NCBI RefSeq assembly: GCF_018614655.1
Contig: NZ_JAGGOG010000004.1
Coordinates: 248,001-312,000, forward strand
Direction of reading: 5' to 3'
Origin: Pseudomonas fluorescens
GTDB taxonomy: Bacteria; Pseudomonadota; Gammaproteobacteria; Pseudomonadales; Pseudomonadaceae
DNA: 64,000 bases
This document shows, piece by piece, positions 27,801 through 34,767 of this stretch. Under the pieces are notes generated by a model. That model searched no databases and was not told where the DNA came from. It saw only the letters and a program-made list of their open reading frames with translations. Within the stretch, counting starts at the first letter, position 1, and each line of letters starts with the position of its first letter. The position numbers were made by a program, and so were the translations under genes.

Positions 27801-27868
27801 GGGTTCGTTTCGGTGATGCCGAACCGGGCGATGCGTTGTACCGCGTGCCTTTGTCGACGCTGCCGTAA
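24839..27868 (+). CDS. ppkA: T6SS membrane Ser/Thr kinase PpkA with periplasmic vWA domain
   Basis: PpkA dimerises on an envelope signal passed by TagQRST and phosphorylates Fha. The 1009-residue protein has an N-terminal Hanks kinase domain: Gly loop GEGAMASV (15-22), Lys37, HRDVKPANIL (128-137), DFG (147-149) and SPEQARG (174-180). A Pro-rich linker and one membrane helix (about 327-350) follow. The periplasmic part has an SH3-like segment (about 405-480) and a von Willebrand A domain from about 590 whose metal site reads VVDTTVSM (DxTxS in place of DxSxS). All kinase residues look intact. The stop shares one base with the tagT start. Confidence 0.96.
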   Translation: MNIVIPGFDIEGEIGEGAMASVYLATQRSLERKVALKIMAAALAADPSFCERFLREGKTLARLSHPHTVTIHDIGNVGELYYMAMEYLPNGTLKERIASGLTPEPGLVYIRQIASALGYAHAQGLVHRDVKPANILFRADGTAVLSDFGIAKSLDDRTQFTQAGFAVGTPSYMSPEQARGQDIDGRADLYALGVVLYEILVGKLPYTGTDALSTALAHLTEPLPELPVHHGRYQGVLRKLLAKDPAERFPDAAALLLALDQLPKDAVEATLIRPAVMPIPVSSDLAGLTPVSIEIPTDRPQAPPQPVRKPVVTATQHSAVSTQNRGPVLALAAVAVAVALAIGGASYWWLSGDAPDTPPAVSVPKTPAVNTPAVKTPPAVAQPVVADADGGQRPLLMAGKKTLFQRVLSKPGAKLSDDAGGAAGKALPAFSVLYVYQRKDVNGSPWLRIGAATDGRSDGWLPASQVSDWKQSLVLKFTERSGRAPVMFLRQSSEVEKLLANPAAAKNLLLKAQKNSEDNQQVLALEPAASAVPQNQFYLLPIFDSKESLDENGQPVQLLNVASIDPGSTPQTVARAATPVLSTNADSFRTAVVLVVDTTVSMQPYIDQIRDVVHELQTRIAERGELDSVSFGMVGFRNSTQKTPGLEYVAKTLITLDQGRDPQRFLDMARQVKASTVSSHSFNEDAFAGVMQAVEGMDWSGYGGRLILLVTDAGALRKNDPFATTQMNEAEVRQVALGKQIKIYALHLRTDAGKKTHSGAETQYRTLTADANPQIGDLYTAVPGGDVHKLGERVDEIGTVFANLVHQVRSNTPQSVPLLSAAPSLADKSAAVGYAMHMDFLGRKTASQAPQLVSAWTADRDLTNPALPAFQVCVMLTKLQLNDLQQSLKLIVDAARKTQTSPKNFFQEIASASAYMSRDPSALRKGGNLADGGILGEYLEGLPYRSKSLNMTQDLWLSLSVAEQEDFIDELDSKIRLYETFHNDVSNWVRFGDAEPGDALYRVPLSTLP

Positions 27869-28572
27869 TGCTGAACCTGAGCGGGGTGCACAAAAGCCGG
27901 GGTGTCGGTAGCCAGCGCTATAGCCTGGTGATTCCGGCGCTGCGCCTGAACGCCGGTGAGCAACTGGCGATTGTCGGCCCCAGTGGCTGCGGCAAAAGCA
28001 CCTTGCTCGATTTGCTGGCGCTGGTATTGGCGCCGGATCAGGTGGGCCAGTTTGCCTTCAATAACGTCGACATCGCCGGGCTTTGGCGTGCCGGCCAGCA
28101 AAGTGCCCTGGCGGATTTGCGCAGCCGGCACTTGGGCTATGTGCTGCAAACCGGTGGTTTGCTGGGCTTTCTGGATGTGCGCAGCAACATTGCGCTGTCC
28201 CGCAAACTGCTGGGCTTGAAGGATGACGGCAGCGTGACGCGTTTGGCCGAGCAGTTGGAGATCACTGATCAATTGGCCAAGAAGCCAGCGGCCTTGTCCG
28301 TCGGTCAGCGCCAGCGCGTGAGTTGCGCGCGTGCCTTGGCCCATGGTCCGCAGTTGTTGTTGGCTGATGAACCCACCGCCGCCCTCGATCCATTGAACGC
28401 CGAGCGGGTGATGCAGGCGCTACTGGCTCAGGCCCGGGGAAACGCCACGTGTTGCGTGATCGCCACCCATGATGAACCGTTGGCCCGGGCCAGTGGCTTG
28501 CCGGTGCGGCGCATCAGTTGTCGGCGTGACACCGACGGTGGCGTCACCGCCACGCTAGGGGAGGCCTACTGA
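27868..28572 (+). CDS. tagT: TagT, ABC-type ATPase of the T6SS signalling module
   Basis: TagT forms, with the permease TagS, a LolCDE-like ABC complex at the inner membrane that acts upstream of PpkA. The 234-residue protein has Walker A GPSGCGKST (about 38-46), the signature ALSVGQRQRV, Walker B LLLADEPTAALD and the switch His in IATHDE. The signature starts LSVGQ rather than the usual LSGGQ, with Val in place of the first Gly. One-base overlaps with ppkA and tagS point to tight coupling. Confidence 0.93.
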   Translation: MLNLSGVHKSRGVGSQRYSLVIPALRLNAGEQLAIVGPSGCGKSTLLDLLALVLAPDQVGQFAFNNVDIAGLWRAGQQSALADLRSRHLGYVLQTGGLLGFLDVRSNIALSRKLLGLKDDGSVTRLAEQLEITDQLAKKPAALSVGQRQRVSCARALAHGPQLLLADEPTAALDPLNAERVMQALLAQARGNATCCVIATHDEPLARASGLPVRRISCRRDTDGGVTATLGEAY

Positions 28573-29771
28573 TGCGCGGCGCGCTGGTGGCTTCCCTGGC
28601 CTGGCAGGATTACCGCAACGATGCCTGGCTGTCGACGTGTTCGGTGCTGGCGTTGGTGGCGGTGATCGCACCGTTGCTGGTGTTATTTGGGCTGAAGTTT
28701 GGACTGGTCAGCAGTTTGACCGAACGCTTGGAGCATGATCCGGCCACTCGTGAAATCATTCCCCTGGGCGGTGGTCGATTCAGTGGCGCATTTGTCGAGC
28801 AGCTCAGTCAGCGTGGCGATGTGGCGTTTGCCTTGCCGCGTACGCGGCAGATTGCGGCGACCGCGGATCTGTCTGTCGACGGCTCGGCGCTGGTGACGGT
28901 GGAAATGTTGCCGACCGCCGCCAAGGATCCGCTGCTGGCCGGTTTGCCGATACCCCACGGCCTGGACCAGGTGGTGCTCAGCCGCACCGCTGCCGAGAAG
29001 CTCGGGGCCAAGGCCGGTGACTGGTTGCAAGCCAGTTTTGGCCGCCAGGTGGCAGGCCGCGTCGAGGCGCAACGCACCCGGGTTCAGGTGTTGAATGTGT
29101 TGCCGCTGGAAGCGTTCGCCCGGGACGGCTTGTTTGCGCCCCTGGGGTTGCTGGAAGCGGCGGAAGATTACCGGGATGGCCGCGCAGTACCGGCGTTGGG
29201 CTGGGAAGGGGATGCGGTAGGCGTGACTGAGCAACGGGTGTACCCGGCGTTCCGTCTGTACGCCAGAAGCCTCATGGACGTCGAACCGTTGCGGGTACTT
29301 TTTGCCGGGCAAAACCTACTGGTCTCGACCCAGGCCCAGACCATCGCCCAGGTGCAGTCCCTGAGCCGCAACCTGTCGATCGTGTTCTGGATCATTGCCG
29401 GGCTGGCGCTGGCCGGGGCGTTTGCGGCGATCTTCGCCGGCGCGTTGGCGTCGGTAGCGCGTAAGCGTCGGGAATTGTCAGTGCTGCGACTGTTGGGGTT
29501 TTCCACTGCCGGGCTGTTGCTGTTTGTGGTGTTGCAGGCGCTTTACAGTGCGAGTTTCGCGGCCGTGATCAGTGCCGGGCTGTACGGTTTGGCCGAGACG
29601 GGCTTGAATCAATTATTCGTGCAGGTGCCGGGCGAGTACGCCAGTCACCTGCTGGCGCAGCATTACGGTGTGGCGCTGGTGGCTATCCTTGGCATCAGCG
29701 CCGTGGCAGCGATGTGTGGCGGTTGGCGAGTGGCGCGTATCCAGGCGTCGGAAGGAATCAGAGATGTATAA
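28572..29771 (+). CDS. tagS: TagS, ABC-type permease of the T6SS signalling module
   Basis: TagS is the membrane partner of TagT. The 399-residue product has a first membrane segment near 20-42, a large periplasmic domain (about 45-260), and three further segments near the C-terminus (about 270-295, 315-340 and 360-385), the FtsX/LolC layout. RKRRELSVLRLLGF lies between helices, as in MacB/LolC proteins where it contacts the ATPase. The gene overlaps the start of tagR by 8 bp. The transported substrate, if any, is unknown; in P. aeruginosa the role is in sensing envelope damage. Confidence 0.92.
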   Translation: MRGALVASLAWQDYRNDAWLSTCSVLALVAVIAPLLVLFGLKFGLVSSLTERLEHDPATREIIPLGGGRFSGAFVEQLSQRGDVAFALPRTRQIAATADLSVDGSALVTVEMLPTAAKDPLLAGLPIPHGLDQVVLSRTAAEKLGAKAGDWLQASFGRQVAGRVEAQRTRVQVLNVLPLEAFARDGLFAPLGLLEAAEDYRDGRAVPALGWEGDAVGVTEQRVYPAFRLYARSLMDVEPLRVLFAGQNLLVSTQAQTIAQVQSLSRNLSIVFWIIAGLALAGAFAAIFAGALASVARKRRELSVLRLLGFSTAGLLLFVVLQALYSASFAAVISAGLYGLAETGLNQLFVQVPGEYASHLLAQHYGVALVAILGISAVAAMCGGWRVARIQASEGIRDV

Positions 29772-31476
29772 GTTACTGGGCGCCGCCGTGGCGCTGAGCC
29801 TGGCTTCGATGGCCTGGGCCGATGAAGCGAGCGATAAGCTGGATAACCCCAAGCCGTTGGCGGATGACGTCAGCTTGCCGCTGCCCTGCGAAGGCAACAT
29901 GGTGTTCCGCTACGTCTACGTGCTGGCCCAGGGCACCCTGGATGACCGCGAAATCAGCCTCGGCTACCCGTTCAGCGAGGGCGAGGCAGGCTATCAACAG
30001 TCGTTCATCTCTGGTTATCGCCGCGACTTCATCAACGGCCAGTTCACCCTCAAGGACCTGCCCACGGACTGGAACAAGGTCATTGCGCCGCTGATGCCCA
30101 AGACCGACGCCAAGACCCCGCTCAAGCCGATGCTGTATTTCATCGGCAAGTACGAAGTCACCGCTCGCCAATACGCCCAGGTCATGTCCCAGGCTCAGTC
30201 CCTGGCCAGCGGTGAGCCGGCCCCGACCTGCGATGCGCCCACCGGCCTGGCCGGACGTTTGCCCAAGGTCAAGCTGTCGCGGTTTGAGGCCGAGCGCTTC
30301 TCGGCGGTGTACAGCGCCTGGCTAATGAAATATCACCGTGAGCTGTTGCCGGTCAGTGGTCGTGGTTCGTCGGCGGAAGACGGCGGGTTGGGCTTTGTCC
30401 GGTTGCCCACCGAAGTGGAATGGGAGTTTGCCGCGCGGGGCGGCCAGGCCGTGAGCCGTCAGGATTTGGAAGGTCGACTCTTCCCACGCCGTATCGAGGG
30501 CAGCGAAAGCGACGGCCCGCTGGCGGATTGGGCAGTGTTCAACCAGGTCGCCGGTGGCACTGGCCAGGCAGCGCGGCTGATGCCCATCGGCACCAAGCTG
30601 GCGAACCCGATCGGTATGTTCGATGTGATCGGTAACGCCGCCGAGATGGTTCAGGAGTCGTTCCAACTGGTCCACGCTGGACGCCGCCAGGGGACCTATG
30701 GCGGTTTTGTGGTCAAGGGCGGCAATTACCTGGAAGGTGAGGGCACGCTGTTCACCGGCATGCGTCGCGAGTATCCGTTGTTTGCGGCGGATGGCACCGA
30801 ACAAAGCAACGAGACCACCGGTTTTCGCGTCTCGATTGGCGCGCTGTCGGCGCCCCGTTCGCGCTACAAGGAGCTGTTCGCCCAGTGGCAGAAAGAAGGT
30901 CGGCTAGCTTCGCTGACCGACGCCATCGACGATGCCCAGGACCCGACCAAGCGTCTGGACAGCATCATCGCCGCCAGCGTCGATCCGCGCCTGCAAGCCG
31001 AGTTGGGGCTGGTCAACGAGGAGCTCAAGCGCAACGTCTCGCTGATCGCGCAGCAGCGCGAGGAAGCCGCCGGCAACCTGATTCAATCCGCCGCCCTGGT
31101 GGCCGAGACCATCAACAACTACAACATCCGCCTGACCAATCTGCAGAAAAGCCGTCAGCAGGCCGTGGACGCCAAGGACGAGGCCAGCGCGAAGCTGTTC
31201 ACCATGGCCATCGACAATGGACGCAGTGCGCTGGACGGCGCGGTGACGATCTATATTGATAACCTGGCGACGGGTACGCGCTACACCGATGCAGTGATTC
31301 AGGCGCAGTTTCAAAGGATCAAGGAAGAGTTGGATCGCAAGCCAGTGCTGGGTAAGAGCTTGGTGACGCGCGCAACACTATTCGTTCGTCATGTCGGCAA
31401 CTATCGCAAACAACAGCGAGCCGACCCGGCGACGATATTGAAGGAATTGCTCGCAGCGAGCGGTCAGCGGTCTTGA
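29764..31476 (+). CDS. tagR: TagR, periplasmic activator with sulfatase-modifying-factor fold
   Basis: TagR promotes PpkA activation from the periplasmic or outer-membrane side, working with TagQ. The 570-residue protein has a Sec signal peptide (cleavage likely after AWA, residue 19). A formylglycine-generating-enzyme-like domain spans about 90-365, recognised from YFIGKYEVTARQYAQVM, RLPTEVEWEFAARGG, FDVIGNAAEMVQE and GFRVSI. A helical C-terminal region (about 370-570) follows. Family members in the T6SS are not known to act as enzymes. ATG 29764 is chosen because it begins the signal peptide; the frame is open further upstream inside tagS. Confidence 0.94.
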   Translation: MYKLLGAAVALSLASMAWADEASDKLDNPKPLADDVSLPLPCEGNMVFRYVYVLAQGTLDDREISLGYPFSEGEAGYQQSFISGYRRDFINGQFTLKDLPTDWNKVIAPLMPKTDAKTPLKPMLYFIGKYEVTARQYAQVMSQAQSLASGEPAPTCDAPTGLAGRLPKVKLSRFEAERFSAVYSAWLMKYHRELLPVSGRGSSAEDGGLGFVRLPTEVEWEFAARGGQAVSRQDLEGRLFPRRIEGSESDGPLADWAVFNQVAGGTGQAARLMPIGTKLANPIGMFDVIGNAAEMVQESFQLVHAGRRQGTYGGFVVKGGNYLEGEGTLFTGMRREYPLFAADGTEQSNETTGFRVSIGALSAPRSRYKELFAQWQKEGRLASLTDAIDDAQDPTKRLDSIIAASVDPRLQAELGLVNEELKRNVSLIAQQREEAAGNLIQSAALVAETINNYNIRLTNLQKSRQQAVDAKDEASAKLFTMAIDNGRSALDGAVTIYIDNLATGTRYTDAVIQAQFQRIKEELDRKPVLGKSLVTRATLFVRHVGNYRKQQRADPATILKELLAASGQRS

Positions 31477-31560
31477 CCGTTGGTTGTACAGCGAGCTTGG
31501 AAGGGACTCAGGCGGCGGTGGGCCGTGCTGGGCTGGTCAAACTTAAAAGAGTACACAACT

Positions 31561-32493
31561 ATGCTTTTCTCCCGTAAAGCTTCTGCTTCGGTTTCCAAGC
31601 GTCATCTGCTGCTGATCGCCGCCGGCTTCAGTACGGTATTGACCGGTTGCGCCACGTCCCCTGCCTCCAAGGTGGCCTCGACCACCAAGGTCGAGTACTA
31701 CCCTAACTGCTACGAGCCGGTGCAGCACTTGCGTGCCACTGATTCGGACATGACCAAGTCGGTCGTGACCGGTGCAGCCATTGGCGCTGCGGGTGGCGCA
31801 TTGCTGGGTGCCTTGACCGGCAACTCCGACAATCGCGGCCGTAACGCCGCCATCGGTGCTGCGGGCGGCGCCCTGGCCGGTGGTGCCGCGGGTTACTACA
31901 CCGAGCGCCAGAAGCAGATCACCGATGACAACCAGCGTATTGCTTCCTACGCCACTGACGTCAACAAAAGCGCTTCGGACATCGACCGCAGCACCGCGTA
32001 CGCCAAGGCATCTCAGCAGTGCTACCAGAGCGCGTTCACCAAGCTGGTGGCTGACCGCAAGGCCAAGACCGTCAACGACACCGAAGGCCGCAAGCGCCTG
32101 GCGGAAATCGTCTCCGGCCTGAAAGAGTCCAATGATTTGATCGTTGCGGTCAACGGCAAGGCCAGTGAAGACCTGAACAACTACACCCAGGCTTACGAGA
32201 AAGACCTGCAACAGGTCGGCGTGCAGCGTGCCGATGTGGTGACCGTGGCGACTGCCGACACCAAGCCGGCAGTCACTCCAGCCAAAGGCAAGAAAGCGGT
32301 CAAGCCGGCGAAGAAGCCTGTGTTGCCAACCGTGCCTAGCGAAGCGGTGACTACCGAGAAAACTATCCAGACCGCCAAGACCAAGCAGGCTGAAAGCAAG
32401 CAGGTGGCCAGCGCCGGTACCACGCAGGTCAACAGCATGTGCAAAAACCCTGACCTGGGTGATTGGGCACCGGTTCCTTGCCCTAACGTCTAA
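31561..32493 (+). CDS. tagQ: TagQ, outer-membrane lipoprotein of the T6SS signalling module
   Basis: TagQ is a lipoprotein that tethers TagR to the outer membrane. The 310-residue product has a lipoprotein signal with lipobox LTGC (Cys30) and Ala at +2. Residues about 67-115 form a glycine-zipper stretch (TGAAIGAAGGALLGAL and AAIGAAGGALAGGAAGYY). A charged helical region and an Ala/Lys/Pro-rich segment follow. In the HSI-I order tagQ is at the outer end of the tagQRST set, as here. The 84 bp gap after tagR could hold a promoter, but none was clear. The ATG at 31561 is the start that gives the signal peptide. Confidence 0.9.
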   Translation: MLFSRKASASVSKRHLLLIAAGFSTVLTGCATSPASKVASTTKVEYYPNCYEPVQHLRATDSDMTKSVVTGAAIGAAGGALLGALTGNSDNRGRNAAIGAAGGALAGGAAGYYTERQKQITDDNQRIASYATDVNKSASDIDRSTAYAKASQQCYQSAFTKLVADRKAKTVNDTEGRKRLAEIVSGLKESNDLIVAVNGKASEDLNNYTQAYEKDLQQVGVQRADVVTVATADTKPAVTPAKGKKAVKPAKKPVLPTVPSEAVTTEKTIQTAKTKQAESKQVASAGTTQVNSMCKNPDLGDWAPVPCPNV

Positions 32494-32518
32494 GGGTAAG
32501 TTGTTGCTATAAGCGGTA

Positions 32519-32561
32519 AACGCCAGCCGATCTTCTGCTAATGCGCAAGATCGGTGGCGTT
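32519..32561 (+). terminator. Probable terminator after tagQ
   Basis: A stem pairs 32519-32534 with 32547-32561 (AACGCC...GATCTT with AAGATC...GGCGTT, one bulge), followed by TCTGTTT. The T-run is weak. It lies 25 bp after the tagQ stop and would close the T6SS plus-strand block. Confidence 0.5.
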
Positions 32562-32619
32562 CTGTTTGCAAATCGTTAAACTGCTGCGGCCACTCAATAA
32601 TTACACCGAGGCCGTGTGC

Positions 32620-33000
32620 ATGAAATTTCGTCTTCTCCTCTGGGTGCTGGGCCTGATGATGGGCAAAGCCAGCCGCAGCAATCCTGCCTTCCAGCAACAG
32701 TTGGGTGACAAGGACCTGGCGTTCCAGCTGCAGACCCTCGACGGCAAGGTTGCCCGTCACTTCATCGTCAAAGACCAGCGCATTACCAGCCGCTCGGGTG
32801 TTCACCCGGAGCCTGCGTTCGCCATCGCCTTTAAAGATGCCGCCTACGGCTTCGCCACGATGCAGGCGAAGAACAAGCAACTGGCGTTCATGACGGGGAT
32901 TCAGGACAAGTCGATCCAGATCAAGGGCAACCCGGCGCTGGTGATCTGGTTCCAGGGGCTGACCAAGTATTTGAAGCCGAAGAAAAAGCCGAAGGCTTGA
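32620..33000 (+). CDS. Small SCP2-like (sterol carrier fold) protein
   Basis: This 126-residue protein follows tagQ on the same strand with a probable terminator between. Its C-terminal half (AFAIAFKDAAYGFATMQ, LAFMTGIQDKSIQIKGNPALVIWFQGL, described in parts) has the SCP2 pattern in which an FM-G-I-I-KGN-L block ends a lipid-binding fold. The first 15 residues are hydrophobic (FRLLLWVLGLMMG), suggesting a membrane anchor or uncleaved signal. In bacteria such proteins are linked to lipid handling, ubiquinone synthesis or unknown roles. No T6SS role is known to me. The ATG at 32620 begins the conserved region; an upstream frame lacks support. Confidence 0.7.
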   Translation: MKFRLLLWVLGLMMGKASRSNPAFQQQLGDKDLAFQLQTLDGKVARHFIVKDQRITSRSGVHPEPAFAIAFKDAAYGFATMQAKNKQLAFMTGIQDKSIQIKGNPALVIWFQGLTKYLKPKKKPKA

Positions 33001-33019
33001 AAGGCTGACCGATAACTCT

Positions 33020-33150
33020 GTGGCGAGGGGGCTTGCCCCCGTTGGATTGCGAAGCAACCCCAAAGCCAGTCACTGATTTCTGTCTGAAAGAATGCGATGG
33101 CCTTATAGGGCTGCTGCGCAGCCCAACGCGGGCAAGCCCGCTCGCCACAA
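33020..33150. repeat. Inverted-repeat element after the SCP2-like gene
   Basis: TGTGGCGAGGGGGCTTGCCC at 33020 and GGGCAAGCCCGCTCGCCACA ending near 33149 are inverted relatives, with smaller hairpins between them (GGGCTGCTGCGCAGCCC at 33108-33124). This is another Pseudomonas interspersed repeat type. It separates two convergent genes and may help end transcription from either side. Confidence 0.75.
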
Positions 33151-33164
33151 AAGAGCCAGGCAGA

Positions 33165-34565
33165 TCAGCCTTGGCTGAACTGCGACGCCAATTCGCGCAA
33201 CAACACTTCCGCGTCCAGCACCTTGCTCACCACATCCTCAGCCTTGTCCCGGGTCAGGCCCAGGCGTTCCAGCAGTTCGTCGGGGATCTCGGCGTCCGGC
33301 CCGGAGCCAATGCCACGGTTGCGCAACAGGCGCACGGCCAGGCACACCAGATTCGGGTATTCGGCATAGTCGCCGTCATAGCTGGGGTCGTGCTGGAAGC
33401 GCAACGCGGTGGACAGTTCTTCCGGCATGTCCCAGTAGCGCATCAACCAGGCGCCAATCTGCTCGCGGCTGATGCCCAGCAAGTGCTGCTCAACGTAGCT
33501 GTGGCACAGGTGCGGGTTGACCTCCAGGTGCCGGCAGATCAGTGAAAAATGCGGCGGGAAGACGTGGGCCAGCAACAAGTAGCCGAAGTTGTGCAGCAAG
33601 CCCGCCAGGTAGGTCAGACCGGCTTCCGGGCGCTGGGCACGAGGCATGGCGCGGGTCAGTCCTTCGATCACCGCAGCCGTGTAGATCGACTGTTGCCAGT
33701 ACGGTGTGGCTTGTTGCGGGTGGTCCTTGGGCAGGCTCAAGGTCTTGCCCAGGGCCAGACCCAATGCCAGGTTGATCACCAGATCAAAGCCCAGCACGCG
33801 AACAATGGCGTCTTCCACCGAGCGGATCTTGCCGGGGGAGGCGTAGTAGGGCGAAGCTGCCCAGCTCACCACTTGCGCGGCCAGGGCCGGGTCGGTTTCC
33901 ACCACGCCGGTGATGTCGTCGATGGTGGCGTTGGGGTCGACCCGCAGTTTGATAATCTTCTGCGCGGTGTCGGCCAGGGGCGGAATCTCGATGGTCGCTT
34001 CCAGGCGTTGCTGGATGCGGCGGGCGGTAAACACCTGCACCGCCTGGGTGATTTCCTCGCGGTCGTCATTCGGGCGGTTGAAGTTGGGCCGGATGCTGCT
34101 CAGTGCTTCGCCAAAGTGGGCGGCGCTGGCCTTGGTCAGCATGCGCTTGAAGTCTTCGCTGGCAATCTCCAGCAGTACACCGGCCTCACCCGAATGGACC
34201 AACACGGTGGGCTCGCGCAGCAGGCTTTCTTCGTACAGGCAGGGCGAACTGGTCAGCGGTGGCAGGCCAGGCAACAGGCTCAGGCTGTGCTTGCCGAGCA
34301 TGCGCTCAAGGCGTTCCGGCGACACGGCAGTGAGGCGGCGCCCGGTGAGTTCGGTGAGGCGATTGAGGTCCAGCAACTGGCTCTGGGGAAACAACACCAT
34401 GAGGGTGCCCACCGCGTCATCCAGCAGCACCGCTTGCACCTTCTGCGCTGGGTTCAAGCCAGGCTGTTCGGCGACTTCCGTATAGCTGATGGCGAGCTTT
34501 GCGAGCAGCGTCCGAATGACCGAGGGAGCGGTCGGGGGCGCTGTAGCGAGGGCAACTTCTGTCAT
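33165..34565 (-). CDS. YbaK-like plus HDOD domain protein
   Basis: The 466-residue protein joins two parts. Residues about 15-155 (KVQAVLLDDAVGTLMVLFPQ, LDLNRLTELTGRRLTAVSPE, given in parts) resemble the YbaK/ProX-type aminoacyl-tRNA deacylase fold. A linker follows, then an HDOD domain (about 235-435) with IEIPPLADTAQKII, ITGVVETDPALAAQVVSWA, the GLLHNFGYLLLAHVFP block and HDPSYDGDYAEYP. HDOD proteins are non-catalytic relatives of HD phosphohydrolases that work in signalling. ATG 34565 was preferred because the extension to 34865 would cross an inverted repeat. Function is not known. Confidence 0.8.
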   Translation of the reverse strand: MTEVALATAPPTAPSVIRTLLAKLAISYTEVAEQPGLNPAQKVQAVLLDDAVGTLMVLFPQSQLLDLNRLTELTGRRLTAVSPERLERMLGKHSLSLLPGLPPLTSSPCLYEESLLREPTVLVHSGEAGVLLEIASEDFKRMLTKASAAHFGEALSSIRPNFNRPNDDREEITQAVQVFTARRIQQRLEATIEIPPLADTAQKIIKLRVDPNATIDDITGVVETDPALAAQVVSWAASPYYASPGKIRSVEDAIVRVLGFDLVINLALGLALGKTLSLPKDHPQQATPYWQQSIYTAAVIEGLTRAMPRAQRPEAGLTYLAGLLHNFGYLLLAHVFPPHFSLICRHLEVNPHLCHSYVEQHLLGISREQIGAWLMRYWDMPEELSTALRFQHDPSYDGDYAEYPNLVCLAVRLLRNRGIGSGPDAEIPDELLERLGLTRDKAEDVVSKVLDAEVLLRELASQFSQG

Positions 34566-34673
34566 GGCTGGATCCAATTTCCTACAGTCGTTGGAGTATA
34601 ACCAGCTTGATACAGGTGAGGGTTCACTAAGTGTGGTTTGTGACGCCCGTCTTGTTGTTCCCGTTGTTCCCGT

Positions 34674-34760
34674 TGTAGCCGCTGTCGAGGTACGAGGCAG
34701 CAGACCCCGAGGGCGGTCCTGCGGCCCACATCGCAGCCTCGTACCTCGGCAGCGGCTACA
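34674..34760. repeat. 25-bp inverted repeat between recG and the HDOD gene
   Basis: Arms 34674-34698 and 34736-34760 are inverted copies with one mismatch (TGTAGCCGCTGTCGAGGTAC at the left). It is the third copy of the element found beside hcp (11024-11172 and 11738-11837). The spacer contains GGGCGGTCCTGCGGCCC, as in the hcp copy. Confidence 0.88.
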
Positions 34761-34767
34761 GGGTTTG

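Noticed and set aside
31543..33063. A 506-codon minus-strand frame opposite tagQ and the SCP2-like gene
   Set aside because: It covers two plausible plus-strand genes with signal peptide and ribosome sites and has no family pattern.
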